A stretch of 19,636 bases of DNA, taken from the NCBI GenBank assembly GCA_964477275.1, contig CAYZDV010000028.1:1-19636 (forward strand). Reading direction: 5' to 3'. Positions 7,576 to 15,033 of this stretch are shown here, one piece after another. The stretch's first letter is position 1. Every line of letters begins with the position of its first letter. Below the pieces are notes generated by a model. The model did no database searches, was not told the origin of the DNA, and saw only the letters and a list, made by a program, of their open reading frames with translations. The position numbers were made by a program, and so were the translations under genes. The stretch is from CAYZDV01 sp964477275. GTDB taxonomy: Bacteria; Acidobacteriota; Aminicenantia; Aminicenantales; Aminicenantaceae.

Positions 7576-8536
7576 GGTTGCCTTTTACTGGTGTTCATCC
7601 TGCGGGGGATGCGAGGAATCCATCGTGGACCTGGCCGAGGACATTCTCAAGGTTGTGGAAGCGGTAGATATCGTCTTCTGGCCCGTCGCTCTGGACTTCA
7701 AGAAGAAAGACGTGGAGGCCATGGAAGACGGCTCGATCGCGGTCAGCTTCATCAACGGTGCGGTCCGTCTCTCCGAGCAGGAGGAGATGGTCAAGCTGTT
7801 GAGGAAAAAATCAGGGCTCATTGTGGCTCACGGCTCCTGTTCCCATCTGGGGGGAATCCCCGGTCTCGGCAATTTCTGGAACAGGGAGACCATCTTCCGC
7901 CGCGCCTACCACACCACGCCCTCTACCGAAAACCCTGACCGGACAGTTCCGCTGGAAAAAGCAATGGTCGATGGCAGGGAGCTCACCCTGCCCAGTTTTT
8001 ACGACACGGTTTACGCCCTGGACCAGGTGATCGATGTCGACTACTACCTGCCCGGATGCGCACCACCCCGGGACCTGATTCTGAATGCCGTTCAGGCCAT
8101 CCTGGAAGGAAAGCTTCCGGCCAAAGGCTCGGTCCTGTCTCCGAACAAGTCGCTCTGCGACGACTGCGAGAGAAACGAATCCAAACCGGAAAAGCTGGCC
8201 ATCAAGGAAATCAAACGGCCCTGGGAAGTCATGATCGACCCGGAAAAATGCTTCCTGGCTCAGGGAATCATCTGCATGGGGCCAGCCACCCGAACCGGAT
8301 GCGGCGAACGATGCATCGAGGCCAACATGCCCTGCAGGGGCTGTTTCGGGCCTACCGACCAGGTCTACGACCAGGGAGCGAAATTCCTGTCCGCTTTCGC
8401 CTCCATCCTGGATACCAATGACGAGAAGGAGATCGAAAAAGTGGTGGAGACCATCGCCGACCCGGCCGGGACATTCTACAGGTTCAGCCTGCCCCACTCT
8501 ATCTTAAGACGAAAACGAATGGAGGCCATAAAATGA
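7556..8536 (+). CDS. mvhG: [NiFe]-hydrogenase small subunit, MvhG-like
   Basis: 326-residue small subunit of a group 3c-type [NiFe]-hydrogenase. The N-terminus has the proximal-cluster motif WCSSCGGCEES (Cys13, 16, 19), then HGSCSHLGG and DYYLPGCAPP. The C-terminal half has CDDCERN and a Cys-rich run ending PCRGCFGP that would hold the medial and distal clusters. There is no twin-arginine signal peptide, so the enzyme is cytoplasmic. GGAGGT precedes the ATG, which lies inside the end of mvhD; the 3' end overlaps mvhA by ATGA. The protein carries electrons from the Ni-Fe site to MvhD. Identification by motifs and neighbours is secure; exact subgroup assignment needs a phylogeny. Confidence 0.95.
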   Translation: MSAAKPKVAFYWCSSCGGCEESIVDLAEDILKVVEAVDIVFWPVALDFKKKDVEAMEDGSIAVSFINGAVRLSEQEEMVKLLRKKSGLIVAHGSCSHLGGIPGLGNFWNRETIFRRAYHTTPSTENPDRTVPLEKAMVDGRELTLPSFYDTVYALDQVIDVDYYLPGCAPPRDLILNAVQAILEGKLPAKGSVLSPNKSLCDDCERNESKPEKLAIKEIKRPWEVMIDPEKCFLAQGIICMGPATRTGCGERCIEANMPCRGCFGPTDQVYDQGAKFLSAFASILDTNDEKEIEKVVETIADPAGTFYRFSLPHSILRRKRMEAIK

Positions 8537-10002
8537 CCGACGCCAAAAGAATCACCATCGACCCCATCACCCGTCTGGAGGGTCACGGAAAAATCGAGAT
8601 CTTCCTGGACGATCAAGGAGACGTGGAAAGGGCCTTTCTCCAGGTTCCCGAGCTCCGCGGTTTCGAGCAGTTCGCCGTGGGCAGGCCCGTGGAGGAGATG
8701 CCCCGCATCACGCCCCGCATCTGCGGCGTCTGCCCCACCGCCCATCACATGGCATCGACCAAAACCGTGGATGCCATATTCCATGTGGAACCGACGCCCG
8801 CTGCCAGGAAAATCCGGGAGCTCATCTACAATGCCTTCATGATGGAGGACCACACGCTTCACTTCTTCTTCCTCGGAGGACCCGACTTCATCGTCGGTCC
8901 ACAGGCGCCGGCGGCGGAGAGGAACATCCTGGGGGTCATCGGAAAAGTGGGCCTCGAGATCGGTGGAAAAGTCATCCGTGTCCGGCGGGAATGCCGGGAC
9001 ATCCTCAATTATCTTGCCGGAAAAGTCATCCATCCGGTCTGCGGTCTTCCCGGCGGGGTCTCCAAAGGCCTGGATGAGGAACACAGAGTCCAGTTTCTGG
9101 AAACGGCCAGATTCGCCGTGGAGTTCGCCCAGTTCGCCCTCCAGGCGTTTGACGACATCGTCCTCAAGAACAAAGAATACGTGGATGTGGTGGTGGGCGA
9201 TGCTTACCAGCTCGTGACCAACTACGTGGGCCTGGTGGACAACAACAACAAGGTTGCTTTTTACGATGGGGACGTTCGAGTGGTGGACACCGAAGGGAAG
9301 GAATACGCCAGATTCAAGCACCACGAATATCTCAACCACATCGCCGAGCATGTGGAGCCATGGAGCTACATCAAGTTCCCCTTCCTGAAGAAGATTGGCT
9401 GGAAAGGTTTTATCGAAGGAAAAGGGACCAGCATCTACCGGGTCGCCCCTCTGGCCAGGCTCAACGCTTCAGACGGCATGGCCACCCCTCTTGCCCAGGA
9501 GCACTATGAGAAGATGTACAAGACCCTGGGCGGCAAGCCGTCCCATCACACCCTGGCCTTTCACTGGGCCCGCCTGATCGAAGCTCTCCAGGCAGCCGAG
9601 ACCATGGTCCAGCTCCTGGAAGACAAGGACATCACTGACCCCAACATCCGCAACATCCCCACCGCGACTCCCGATGAAGGAGTGGGGATCGTCGAAGCGC
9701 CTCGCGGGCTTCTCATCCACCACTACAAAACGGATGGAAAAGGCATCGTCGAGGAAGCCAACCTCATCGTGGCCACCGTCCACAACGCTGCGGCCATCAC
9801 CATGTCCGTGGAGAAGGCGGCCAAAGCCTTCATCAAGAAAGGGAAGGTCTCGGAAGGGCTGCTGAACATGGCCGAGATGGCCTTCCGGCCTTATGACCCC
9901 TGCCATGCCTGCGGGACTCATGCCCTTCCCGGGGACATGCCGCTCATCATCAACATCTACGACAGGCAGGGCGCGCTGGTCAAACAGCTCAAGAGACATT
10001 AA
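8533..10002 (+). CDS. mvhA: [NiFe]-hydrogenase large catalytic subunit, MvhA-like
   Basis: 489-residue catalytic subunit. Both Ni-Fe ligand motifs are intact: ITPRICGVCPTAHH near residues 59-72 (Cys64, Cys67) and PYDPCHACGTHALPG near the C-terminus (Cys457, Cys460). ITIDPITRLEGHGKIEI at the N-terminus is the usual family opening. A 26-residue tail follows His463, consistent with a propeptide removed by a maturation endopeptidase; neither that protease nor Hyp maturation genes are in the window. The enzyme would interconvert H2 with protons and electrons in the cytoplasm. It is the last gene of the operon: only 17 nt separate it from the convergent phoU stop, and no convincing terminator hairpin is seen there beyond a short T-run. 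Confidence 0.96.
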   Translation: MTDAKRITIDPITRLEGHGKIEIFLDDQGDVERAFLQVPELRGFEQFAVGRPVEEMPRITPRICGVCPTAHHMASTKTVDAIFHVEPTPAARKIRELIYNAFMMEDHTLHFFFLGGPDFIVGPQAPAAERNILGVIGKVGLEIGGKVIRVRRECRDILNYLAGKVIHPVCGLPGGVSKGLDEEHRVQFLETARFAVEFAQFALQAFDDIVLKNKEYVDVVVGDAYQLVTNYVGLVDNNNKVAFYDGDVRVVDTEGKEYARFKHHEYLNHIAEHVEPWSYIKFPFLKKIGWKGFIEGKGTSIYRVAPLARLNASDGMATPLAQEHYEKMYKTLGGKPSHHTLAFHWARLIEALQAAETMVQLLEDKDITDPNIRNIPTATPDEGVGIVEAPRGLLIHHYKTDGKGIVEEANLIVATVHNAAAITMSVEKAAKAFIKKGKVSEGLLNMAEMAFRPYDPCHACGTHALPGDMPLIINIYDRQGALVKQLKRH

Positions 10003-10019
10003 AGCGGAACCCGGTTTTT

Positions 10020-10679
10020 TTACGAGCGCTGGTCCTTGCGGTGCTTGATGACTTTCCCTTCGGCGATGTAAATCACTTCCTCGCAGATGTTGGTGGAGAG
10101 GTCGGCGATGCGCTCCAGGTTGTTGGCCACCCGCATCACCTGCAGGGAGCGTTCGATGGTCGCCGGATCGGAGATCATGTAGGTGATGAGCTCCCTGTAA
10201 ATCTGGTCCCTCATCTCGTCGATCACGCTGTCTCTTTCGCAGACGTCCTTGGCCAGTCGGGAGTCTTCCCGGCCAAAGGAATCCAGGCCGTCCTTGAGCA
10301 TCCGGACCGCGATGTGCGCCATCCTGGGGATATCGATAAAGGGCTTGACGAAGGGCCTTTCAATGAGGAACAGGCTGCTTTCAGCGATGTTGACGGCGTG
10401 GTCGGCCATTCGTTCCAGAACATCGGTCATCTGAAAAATCATCAGGATGATCCTCAAATCCTTGGCTGCGGGCTGGTATTTGGCGATCATGGTCGTGCAC
10501 TGCTCATCCAGCTCCACATCCAGGTCGTTGGACTGCGACTCATCCTTTTCCATCACTTCGCGCAGAAGGGCATTGTTCTTTTCCAGAAGGCCCTTGATGC
10601 TCTTTTCAATCATCTTCTCCACCAGGGCCGAATACTCGGTGAGCCTTCTTTTCAGTGAGGTGATTTCATCGGCTAACAT
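10020..10679 (-). CDS. phoU: Phosphate-signalling regulator PhoU
   Basis: 219-residue PhoU with two tandem three-helix repeats. Each repeat has the acidic metal-binding signature: MIFQMTDVLERMADHAVNIAE in the first and VANNLERIADLSTNICEEVIYI in the second. PhoU represses Pho signalling through the PstSCAB transporter and PhoR when phosphate is plentiful. GGGAGGAG lies just upstream of the ATG. It is the last gene of the pst operon, 36 nt after arsC, and converges on mvhA. Confidence 0.96.
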   Translation of the reverse strand: MLADEITSLKRRLTEYSALVEKMIEKSIKGLLEKNNALLREVMEKDESQSNDLDVELDEQCTTMIAKYQPAAKDLRIILMIFQMTDVLERMADHAVNIAESSLFLIERPFVKPFIDIPRMAHIAVRMLKDGLDSFGREDSRLAKDVCERDSVIDEMRDQIYRELITYMISDPATIERSLQVMRVANNLERIADLSTNICEEVIYIAEGKVIKHRKDQRS

Positions 10680-10715
10680 GGTCTTCTCCTCCCTTTTTCT
10701 CAGGGCAAAATCCGT

Positions 10716-11168
10716 CTAATCTTTGCCGGGAGCGGGTTTCCGGAGTTCTCCGCCATGTTGAAAGGTTCTCTCCATCCACTCCTTGATTTCATCCCGGACT
10801 TCCCGGAAAACAGTCAGGATTTCCTCCTCTTCTCCTTCCGCGCCGGCAGGGTCCTTGAAGCCCTGATGGATGACCGCACCCCCCGGGAAAAAGGGACACG
10901 ACTCCCTGGCCCTGTCGCAGACGGTGATGACATAATCGAATCTCCTGTCCAGGAACTCATCCACGCTTTTGGCCCTCTGGCCGGAGATGTCGATTCCGAT
11001 TTCCGCCATGACCTGGACCGCATGAGGGCTCACGGAGGTGGGTTCTGTGCCGGCGCTGGAGACTTCGTAACGACCGCCGTGCAGGCTCCTCAAAAGGGCC
11101 TCCGCCATCTGGGAACGGGCGGAATTGTGGCTGCAGACGAAAAGCACAGATTTTTTCTCTTTCTCCAT
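10716..11168 (-). CDS. arsC: Arsenate reductase, low-molecular-weight phosphatase fold
   Basis: 150-residue LMW-tyrosine-phosphatase-type arsenate reductase. The P-loop CSHNSARS starts at Cys12 (C-x5-R). The redox pair Cys84-x6-Cys91 (VCDRARESCPFF) matches the thioredoxin-linked ArsC disulfide cascade, and Asp106 in FKDPAG matches the catalytic acid. The extra cysteines argue for arsenate reductase over a plain phosphatase. It reduces arsenate to arsenite, using the reducing pool of the cell. Its location between pstB and phoU (gaps 34 and 36 nt) implies co-transcription with phosphate uptake, reasonable because Pst can import arsenate. AAGGAG precedes the start. No arsenite efflux gene (arsB/acr3) or ArsR is seen in the window. 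Confidence 0.93.
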   Translation of the reverse strand: MEKEKKSVLFVCSHNSARSQMAEALLRSLHGGRYEVSSAGTEPTSVSPHAVQVMAEIGIDISGQRAKSVDEFLDRRFDYVITVCDRARESCPFFPGGAVIHQGFKDPAGAEGEEEEILTVFREVRDEIKEWMERTFQHGGELRKPAPGKD

Positions 11169-11202
11169 ATCTTCACTCCTTCGATTTCCAGAGGTCCGCT
11201 CC

Positions 11203-11964
11203 TCATCCGAATTTTCCGGTGAGGTAATCCTCGGTCATCCTGTTCTTGGGCACCGTGAACAACTCATTGGTGGGAGCAACTTCCACCAGCTCTCCGAGGT
11301 AGAGGAAGGCCGTGTACTGGGAGACCCTGGCGGCCTGCTGCATGTTATGGGTGACGATGACGATGGTGTAATCCTTCCTCAGCTCCTCGATGAGCTCCTC
11401 GATTTTCCTGGTGGAAATGGGGTCCAGACTGGCGCAGGGCTCATCGAAGAGAATGACTTCCGGCTCCACCGCCAGGCAGCGGGCGATGCACAGCCGCTGC
11501 TGCTGGCCGCCGGAGAGTTCCAGGGCGCTGTTCCGCAGCCTGTCATTGACCTCATCCCACAGGGCGGCCTTTTTGAAGGACTCCACGACCTTATCCTTGA
11601 TCAGGTTCCTGTCCCTGATGCCGTTAATCCTCAGCCCGTAGCTGAGGTTATCGAAGACGCTCTTGGGAAAAGGATTTGGCTTCTGGAAGACCATGCCCAC
11701 CCGTCTGCGGATGTCCACCACATCCACGCCCGGGTCGTAGATATTTTTCCCGTCGAGAAGAATCTTCCCCTCAAAACGGGTCCGGGGAATGAGGTCGTTC
11801 ATCCGGTTGAGCAGACGGATGAAGGTGCTCTTCCCGCAGCCTGAAGGTCCGATGAGGGCGGTGACCCGGTTTTCGTAGATATCCATGCTGATATTCTTCA
11901 GGGCCTGGGTCTTCCCGTAAAAAAAGCTCACTTTCTCCACCCGAATCTTCACTCGCTCAGTCAT
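11203..11964 (-). CDS. pstB: Phosphate ABC transporter ATPase PstB
   Basis: 253-residue ATPase of the high-affinity phosphate importer. Walker A is GPSGCGKST, the signature is LSGGQQQRL, Walker B is VILFDEPCAS, and the H-loop is in IVIVTHNMQQAARVSQY. The family hallmark LLNRMNDLIP follows Walker A. I start it at the ATG ending at 11964 (MTERVKIRVEKV); a longer in-frame reading to 12054 lies inside pstA and gives an un-PstB-like Arg/Ser-rich leader. It overlaps the end of pstA by 8 nt, so translation is likely coupled. Confidence 0.97.
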   Translation of the reverse strand: MTERVKIRVEKVSFFYGKTQALKNISMDIYENRVTALIGPSGCGKSTFIRLLNRMNDLIPRTRFEGKILLDGKNIYDPGVDVVDIRRRVGMVFQKPNPFPKSVFDNLSYGLRINGIRDRNLIKDKVVESFKKAALWDEVNDRLRNSALELSGGQQQRLCIARCLAVEPEVILFDEPCASLDPISTRKIEELIEELRKDYTIVIVTHNMQQAARVSQYTAFLYLGELVEVAPTNELFTVPKNRMTEDYLTGKFG

Positions 11965-12805
11965 GGGAAACTCTCTGTTTCTGGCGGATGACGATCGCCG
12001 CCGCGGATATGGCCAGGACCAGAACGAGGAGAAGAAGGGCGCAGCCGTAGGCAATCCTGGTCTGTTCCACCGGATGGGTCCCTTCGGTCATCAGTGCATA
12101 GATATGATAGGGCAAAGCCATCACTTCGGAAAGAGGGGATTTGGGAAATCCCCGCGTGTAAAAAGTCGCAGCGGTGAACATGATAGGGGCGGTCTCACCG
12201 GCCACCCGGCCGATGCTCAAAATGACACCGGTCATGATTCCGGGCGAAGCAGATGGCAGGACGATACTCCGGATGGTCTGCCACTCGGTGGCTCCCACCG
12301 CCAGCGATGCCTCCCGGTAGGATTGAGGAATGGCCATCAGGGCTTCCTGGGAAGCGGAGATAATCTGGGGAAGGACAAGGATGCCCAGGGTCAGGCATCC
12401 GGAGAGCACTGAGACCCCGAACCCGAAAAACTTGACGAAAATCCCGAAGCCAAAAAGTCCGAATACGACGGAGGGAACACCGGCCAGGTTGTTGATGCTC
12501 ATTCGGATGATATTGACCACGAAGCTTTTCGGAGAATACTCGGTCAGGTAGATGGCACAGGCCACACCCAGGGGAAGGGCAAAAATGATCGCCCCCATGA
12601 CCAGATAAAGCGTCCCCACGATGGCCGGCCCCACGCCTCCTGCGGTCATGGCACTCCTGGGGACATCGGTCAGGAATTCCCAGGAGATGATACGGAATCC
12701 CTTGATGAAGATGAAATAGAGGATGGTGCCAAGGAAAAACAGCGAAAAAGAAATGCACAGGAATAACGTCGCAAACCCGATATTCTGGGAAACGTTCCTC
12801 CTCAT
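11957..12805 (-). CDS. pstA: Phosphate ABC transporter permease PstA
   Basis: 282-residue inner-membrane permease with about six hydrophobic segments, the first near residues 10-36. The binding-protein-dependent permease signature (EAA loop) is SYREASLAVGATEWQTIRSIVLPSASPGI, which contacts PstB. It pairs with PstC to form the phosphate channel. The ATG overlaps the pstC stop by 4 nt (12802-12805), and its 3' end overlaps pstB. Confidence 0.96.
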   Translation of the reverse strand: MRRNVSQNIGFATLFLCISFSLFFLGTILYFIFIKGFRIISWEFLTDVPRSAMTAGGVGPAIVGTLYLVMGAIIFALPLGVACAIYLTEYSPKSFVVNIIRMSINNLAGVPSVVFGLFGFGIFVKFFGFGVSVLSGCLTLGILVLPQIISASQEALMAIPQSYREASLAVGATEWQTIRSIVLPSASPGIMTGVILSIGRVAGETAPIMFTAATFYTRGFPKSPLSEVMALPYHIYALMTEGTHPVEQTRIAYGCALLLLVLVLAISAAAIVIRQKQRVSHD

Positions 12806-13761
12806 CTTCCCACTCCCAGTTTCATCCTGAACCTGCGGCTGATGAGCTCGGCGATGACGTTAAACAGGAAGGTGATGATGAACAGGATCAAGCCGATGGC
12901 GAAGAGGGCATGGTAATGGGTGCTCCCTATCACCGTCTCGCCCATCTCGGCGGCGATGGTGGCGGTCATCGGCCTCACCGGCTGAAAGAAAGAGCGGGGG
13001 ATGACCGCGGCTCCGCCGCAGACCATGAGCACGGTCATGGTCTCTCCCACTGCCCGGCTCATCCCCAGGATAATCCCCGTGGAAATACCCGATGCCGAGG
13101 CGGGAATCACCACTCTGGTCAGTGTCTGCCAGCGGTTGGCGCCCACGGCAAAGGAAGCCTCACGGAAACTCCGGGGAACGAAGCTGAGGGCATCCTCGGC
13201 AATGCTGCACACCGTGGGAGTGGCCATGATGCCCAGGATCAGGCTTCCGGTGAACGCGGTTAAGCCCACGGGCAGCTTAAGGAGATTCTGCAGGAACGGC
13301 GCGACGATGACCATCCCGAAAAATCCGTAGACGATGGAAGGGATTCCGGCCAGGAGCTCGATGAATGGCTTGAGAACCGCCCTGAGCTTTCGTCCCGCCA
13401 GCTCGTTGATGAACAGCGCGCTGCCCACCCCCAGGGGAATGCAGATGAGGACAGCGCCCGCTGTCACATAAAAAGAGGCGAGGATCAGGGGCAGGATGCC
13501 GAATTCCGCTTCTTCGTGGGTGGGATACCAGAACTTTCCGAAAATGAATTTCAGGAAGGGAACGTCTTTGAAGGTGGGAGCGCCCTTTATGAACAGGCTG
13601 AGAGTGATCCCCACCAGAAAAAGAAGAGAGGCAAAGGCCAGAACGGCGAAAATCGCCTTATAGATTCTTTCCTTGAGTCGTCTGGCCTTCGGTCCCAATT
13701 GGAAAACGCTTCCCTTATCTGACGGCGACAAATCCCGCCTTATCCACCAGCTTCTGCCCAT
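12802..13761 (-). CDS. pstC: Phosphate ABC transporter permease PstC
   Basis: Permease partner of PstA, up to 319 residues, with about six membrane segments. The EAA-type loop is SFREASFAVGANRWQTLTRVVIPASASGIS. The start is uncertain. The ATG at 13761 lies 47 nt inside pstS, has a poor ribosome site and adds an unusual leader (MGRSWWIRRDLSPSDKG). A TTG at 13698, preceded by AGGGA, would give a ~298-residue protein opening LGPKARRLKERIYK, closer to typical PstC. I give the outer limit here. Function is clear from motifs and operon position. Confidence 0.93.
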   Translation of the reverse strand: MGRSWWIRRDLSPSDKGSVFQLGPKARRLKERIYKAIFAVLAFASLLFLVGITLSLFIKGAPTFKDVPFLKFIFGKFWYPTHEEAEFGILPLILASFYVTAGAVLICIPLGVGSALFINELAGRKLRAVLKPFIELLAGIPSIVYGFFGMVIVAPFLQNLLKLPVGLTAFTGSLILGIMATPTVCSIAEDALSFVPRSFREASFAVGANRWQTLTRVVIPASASGISTGIILGMSRAVGETMTVLMVCGGAAVIPRSFFQPVRPMTATIAAEMGETVIGSTHYHALFAIGLILFIITFLFNVIAELISRRFRMKLGVGR

Positions 13762-14545
13762 CCGGGCTCAGCACAAAATCGATGAACTCTTTAACCAGGC
13801 CCTCTGGCACGCCGCTGGTGTACATGTAGAGCTTTCTGGCCAGGACATAGGAACCGTTCACGACATTCTCTCTGGTAGGCTGAACGCCGTTGACAACCAC
13901 CGCCTTCACCGAGGGTAAGAGATAGCCGAGGCCGACGTATCCGATGGCATTCGGGGTCTGGGCCACTGTCTGGGCCACAGCGTTATTGGAAGCGCTGAGC
14001 AGAGCGTCCGGCCTCACTTTCTCTTTGTCCAGAGCCAGCTCGTTAAAGGCCTCGAAGGTTCCGCTCGCGCTGTCACGGGAGATGACAACAATCTTTCCTT
14101 TCTGGCCGCCGAGATGCGACCAGTCGGAAATCCTCCCCGTATAGATATTCTTAATCTGATCCTTTGTCAAATGGCCGATGCTGTTTCCGGTATGAAGGAT
14201 GACCGCAATCCCGTCCAGGGCCACCACATTCTCGTAGACCTCAACGCCTTTCTCCCTGGCTTTAGCCGTTTCCTTTTCCTTGATCGACCTTGAAGAATCG
14301 CCGATGTCGCAGGTCCGGTCGATGATGGACGCGATTCCCACTCCCGAGCCGCCGCCCTGAACCGAAATGTTGACATCCGGATGTTTGTTCATGAAGGCCT
14401 CCGCGCAGGACTGGGCGACGGGCAGGACGGTGGTCGAGCCCCTGATGGTGATGGTTTTTGAGGCGGCGAGAGCGCTGGGCCCGAAAACCAGGCCAAGGCC
14501 CAGGGCCGCGGTCAAAGCCGCCAGCATCACGCTGAATTTTTTCAC
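13715..14545 (-). CDS. pstS: Periplasmic phosphate-binding protein PstS
   Basis: 276-residue substrate-binding protein. A Sec signal peptide covers about residues 1-27 (MKKFSVMLAALTAALGLGL ... ALAAS). Phosphate-contact motifs are IRGSTTVLPVAQ near 34-45, GGGSGVGIASIID near 65 and SRDSASGTFEAF near 155. The start codon is GTG at 14545 with GGGAGGAG five to six nt upstream. It is the first gene of pstS-pstC-pstA-pstB-arsC-phoU and is driven by the Pho-box promoter at 14629-14682. The mature protein acts outside the inner membrane, so the cell is probably Gram-negative in type (no lipobox Cys is seen). Confidence 0.96.
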   Translation of the reverse strand: MKKFSVMLAALTAALGLGLVFGPSALAASKTITIRGSTTVLPVAQSCAEAFMNKHPDVNISVQGGGSGVGIASIIDRTCDIGDSSRSIKEKETAKAREKGVEVYENVVALDGIAVILHTGNSIGHLTKDQIKNIYTGRISDWSHLGGQKGKIVVISRDSASGTFEAFNELALDKEKVRPDALLSASNNAVAQTVAQTPNAIGYVGLGYLLPSVKAVVVNGVQPTRENVVNGSYVLARKLYMYTSGVPEGLVKEFIDFVLSPDGQKLVDKAGFVAVR

Positions 14546-14628
14546 CGAAGCTCCTCCCGTTTAAATTCCCTTCTCATGATTTCACGTTGTTCCGTCGCAC
14601 GCCTCATCTTTTAACAGTTGAGGTGGTC

Positions 14629-14682
14629 ATTTTAGCCGCGGCCGGTTAACGGGAAATTAAGTTTTGGTTAATTTTTGGTTAA
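14629..14682 (-). promoter_or_regulatory. Pho-box promoter of pstS
   Basis: Read on the - strand, four hexamers TTAACC, TTAACC, TTAATT and TTAACC begin exactly 11 bp apart (+-strand copies GGTTAA/AATTAA at 14677, 14666, 14655 and 14644). Nine nt after the last repeat is TAAAAT (14629-14634), a good -10 box. The 11-bp spaced direct repeats replacing a -35 box are the known form of PhoB/PhoP operators, so activation by the neighbouring PhoB under phosphate starvation is expected. The predicted transcript start near 14622 leaves a ~76-nt leader before pstS. Confidence 0.85.
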
Positions 14683-14692
14683 TTTTTCATGA

Positions 14693-14717
14693 GGGCTCGG
14701 GATAGTTCGCTCAAAGT
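14693..14717 (-). repeat. 25-bp dispersed repeat, copy 1
   Basis: On the + strand this copy begins GGGCTCGGGA and ends TTCGCTCAAAGT. It matches the copy at 15009-15033 at 22 of 25 positions; the three differences are adjacent in the middle. It lies 10 bp upstream of the Pho box. Confidence 0.75.
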
Positions 14718-14720
14718 CAC

Positions 14721-14749
14721 GCGGCTTTGCCCCGGCGAGGCAAAGCCGC
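14721..14749. repeat. Perfect 11-bp inverted repeat (hairpin)
   Basis: GCGGCTTTGCC (14721-14731) and GGCAAAGCCGC (14739-14749) are exact reverse complements with a 7-nt loop. There is no following T-run on either strand, so a classic terminator is unlikely. It sits 3 nt from repeat copy 1 and looks like part of the same mobile or dispersed repeat. Confidence 0.8.
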
Positions 14750-14816
14750 TCGATTCAGTCCTCGCTCTCCTCCCGGCTTCGCCTCGAGGAACCGTGCCCG
14801 CTCGTCCTTCATACGG

Positions 14817-14841
14817 ACTTTTCCGCGAACCGTCCCTCGCC
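14817..14841 (+). repeat. Degenerate inverted copy of the 25-bp repeat
   Basis: On the + strand this reads ACTTTTCCGCGAACCGTCCC and onward, similar to the reverse complement of copies 1 and 2 (core GCGAAyygTCCC with ACTTT at one end). The match needs a small indel, so this is a weak call. With copy 1 it would bound a ~149-bp inverted-repeat unit. Confidence 0.4.
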
Positions 14842-14962
14842 AGAAGAAAATGATCTCTTCCATATACGGTGAGGGAATGGCGTTAAAAATCTGAAGGGAG
14901 CGATGCCATTTCCGTGTCTTTTCGTCATTCAATGACCCCCCACAAAATGGAAGAGAACCAAG

Positions 14963-14984
14963 AAAAAAATCATCTATAAGATGA
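14963..14984 (-). terminator. Probable intrinsic terminator of phoBR
   Basis: On the - strand, downstream of phoR, TCATCT-TAT-AGATGA forms a 6-bp stem with a 3-nt loop and is followed immediately by seven T. The stem is A/T-rich, so efficiency may be low. It lies about 42 nt beyond the phoR stop and before the pstS promoter. Confidence 0.5.
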
Positions 14985-15008
14985 AAGGAGGATTAACAAC
15001 GTAATTGT

Positions 15009-15033
15009 GGGCTCGGGACGATTCGCTCAAAGT
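15009..15033 (-). repeat. 25-bp dispersed repeat, copy 2
   Basis: Begins GGGCTCGGGA and ends TTCGCTCAAAGT on the + strand; 22/25 identical to copy 1. It overlaps the stop codon and last two codons of phoR (Glu, Leu), so the phoR C-terminus is partly encoded by the repeat. Confidence 0.75.

Larger units (their letters stand above)
14546..15026. other. Intergenic region between pstS and phoR
   Basis: About 480 bp with no gene I can support. It holds the pstS promoter and leader (14546-14682), a repeat-rich block (14693-14841) with one diverged 25-bp repeat and a perfect hairpin, an unassigned stretch at about 14842-14960, and a probable phoR terminator (14963-14984). A frame of 71 codons on the - strand (14717-14932) crosses the repeats, has no convincing ribosome site and shows no recognisable domain. 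Confidence 0.6.

Noticed and set aside
10003..10019. Possible terminator between mvhA and phoU
   Set aside because: Only a 3-bp stem precedes the T-run, too weak to call.
14600..14630. Eight-codon upstream frame in the pstS leader
   Set aside because: ATG and stop are in frame on the - strand but there is no ribosome site, and it starts within a few nt of the predicted -10 box, upstream of the likely transcript start.
14717..14932. 71-codon frame on the - strand between pstS and phoR
   Set aside because: It runs through the repeat block and hairpin and its basic product resembles no family I know. No good ribosome site. I also considered a group II intron domain V-like fold here, but the required stem does not form.
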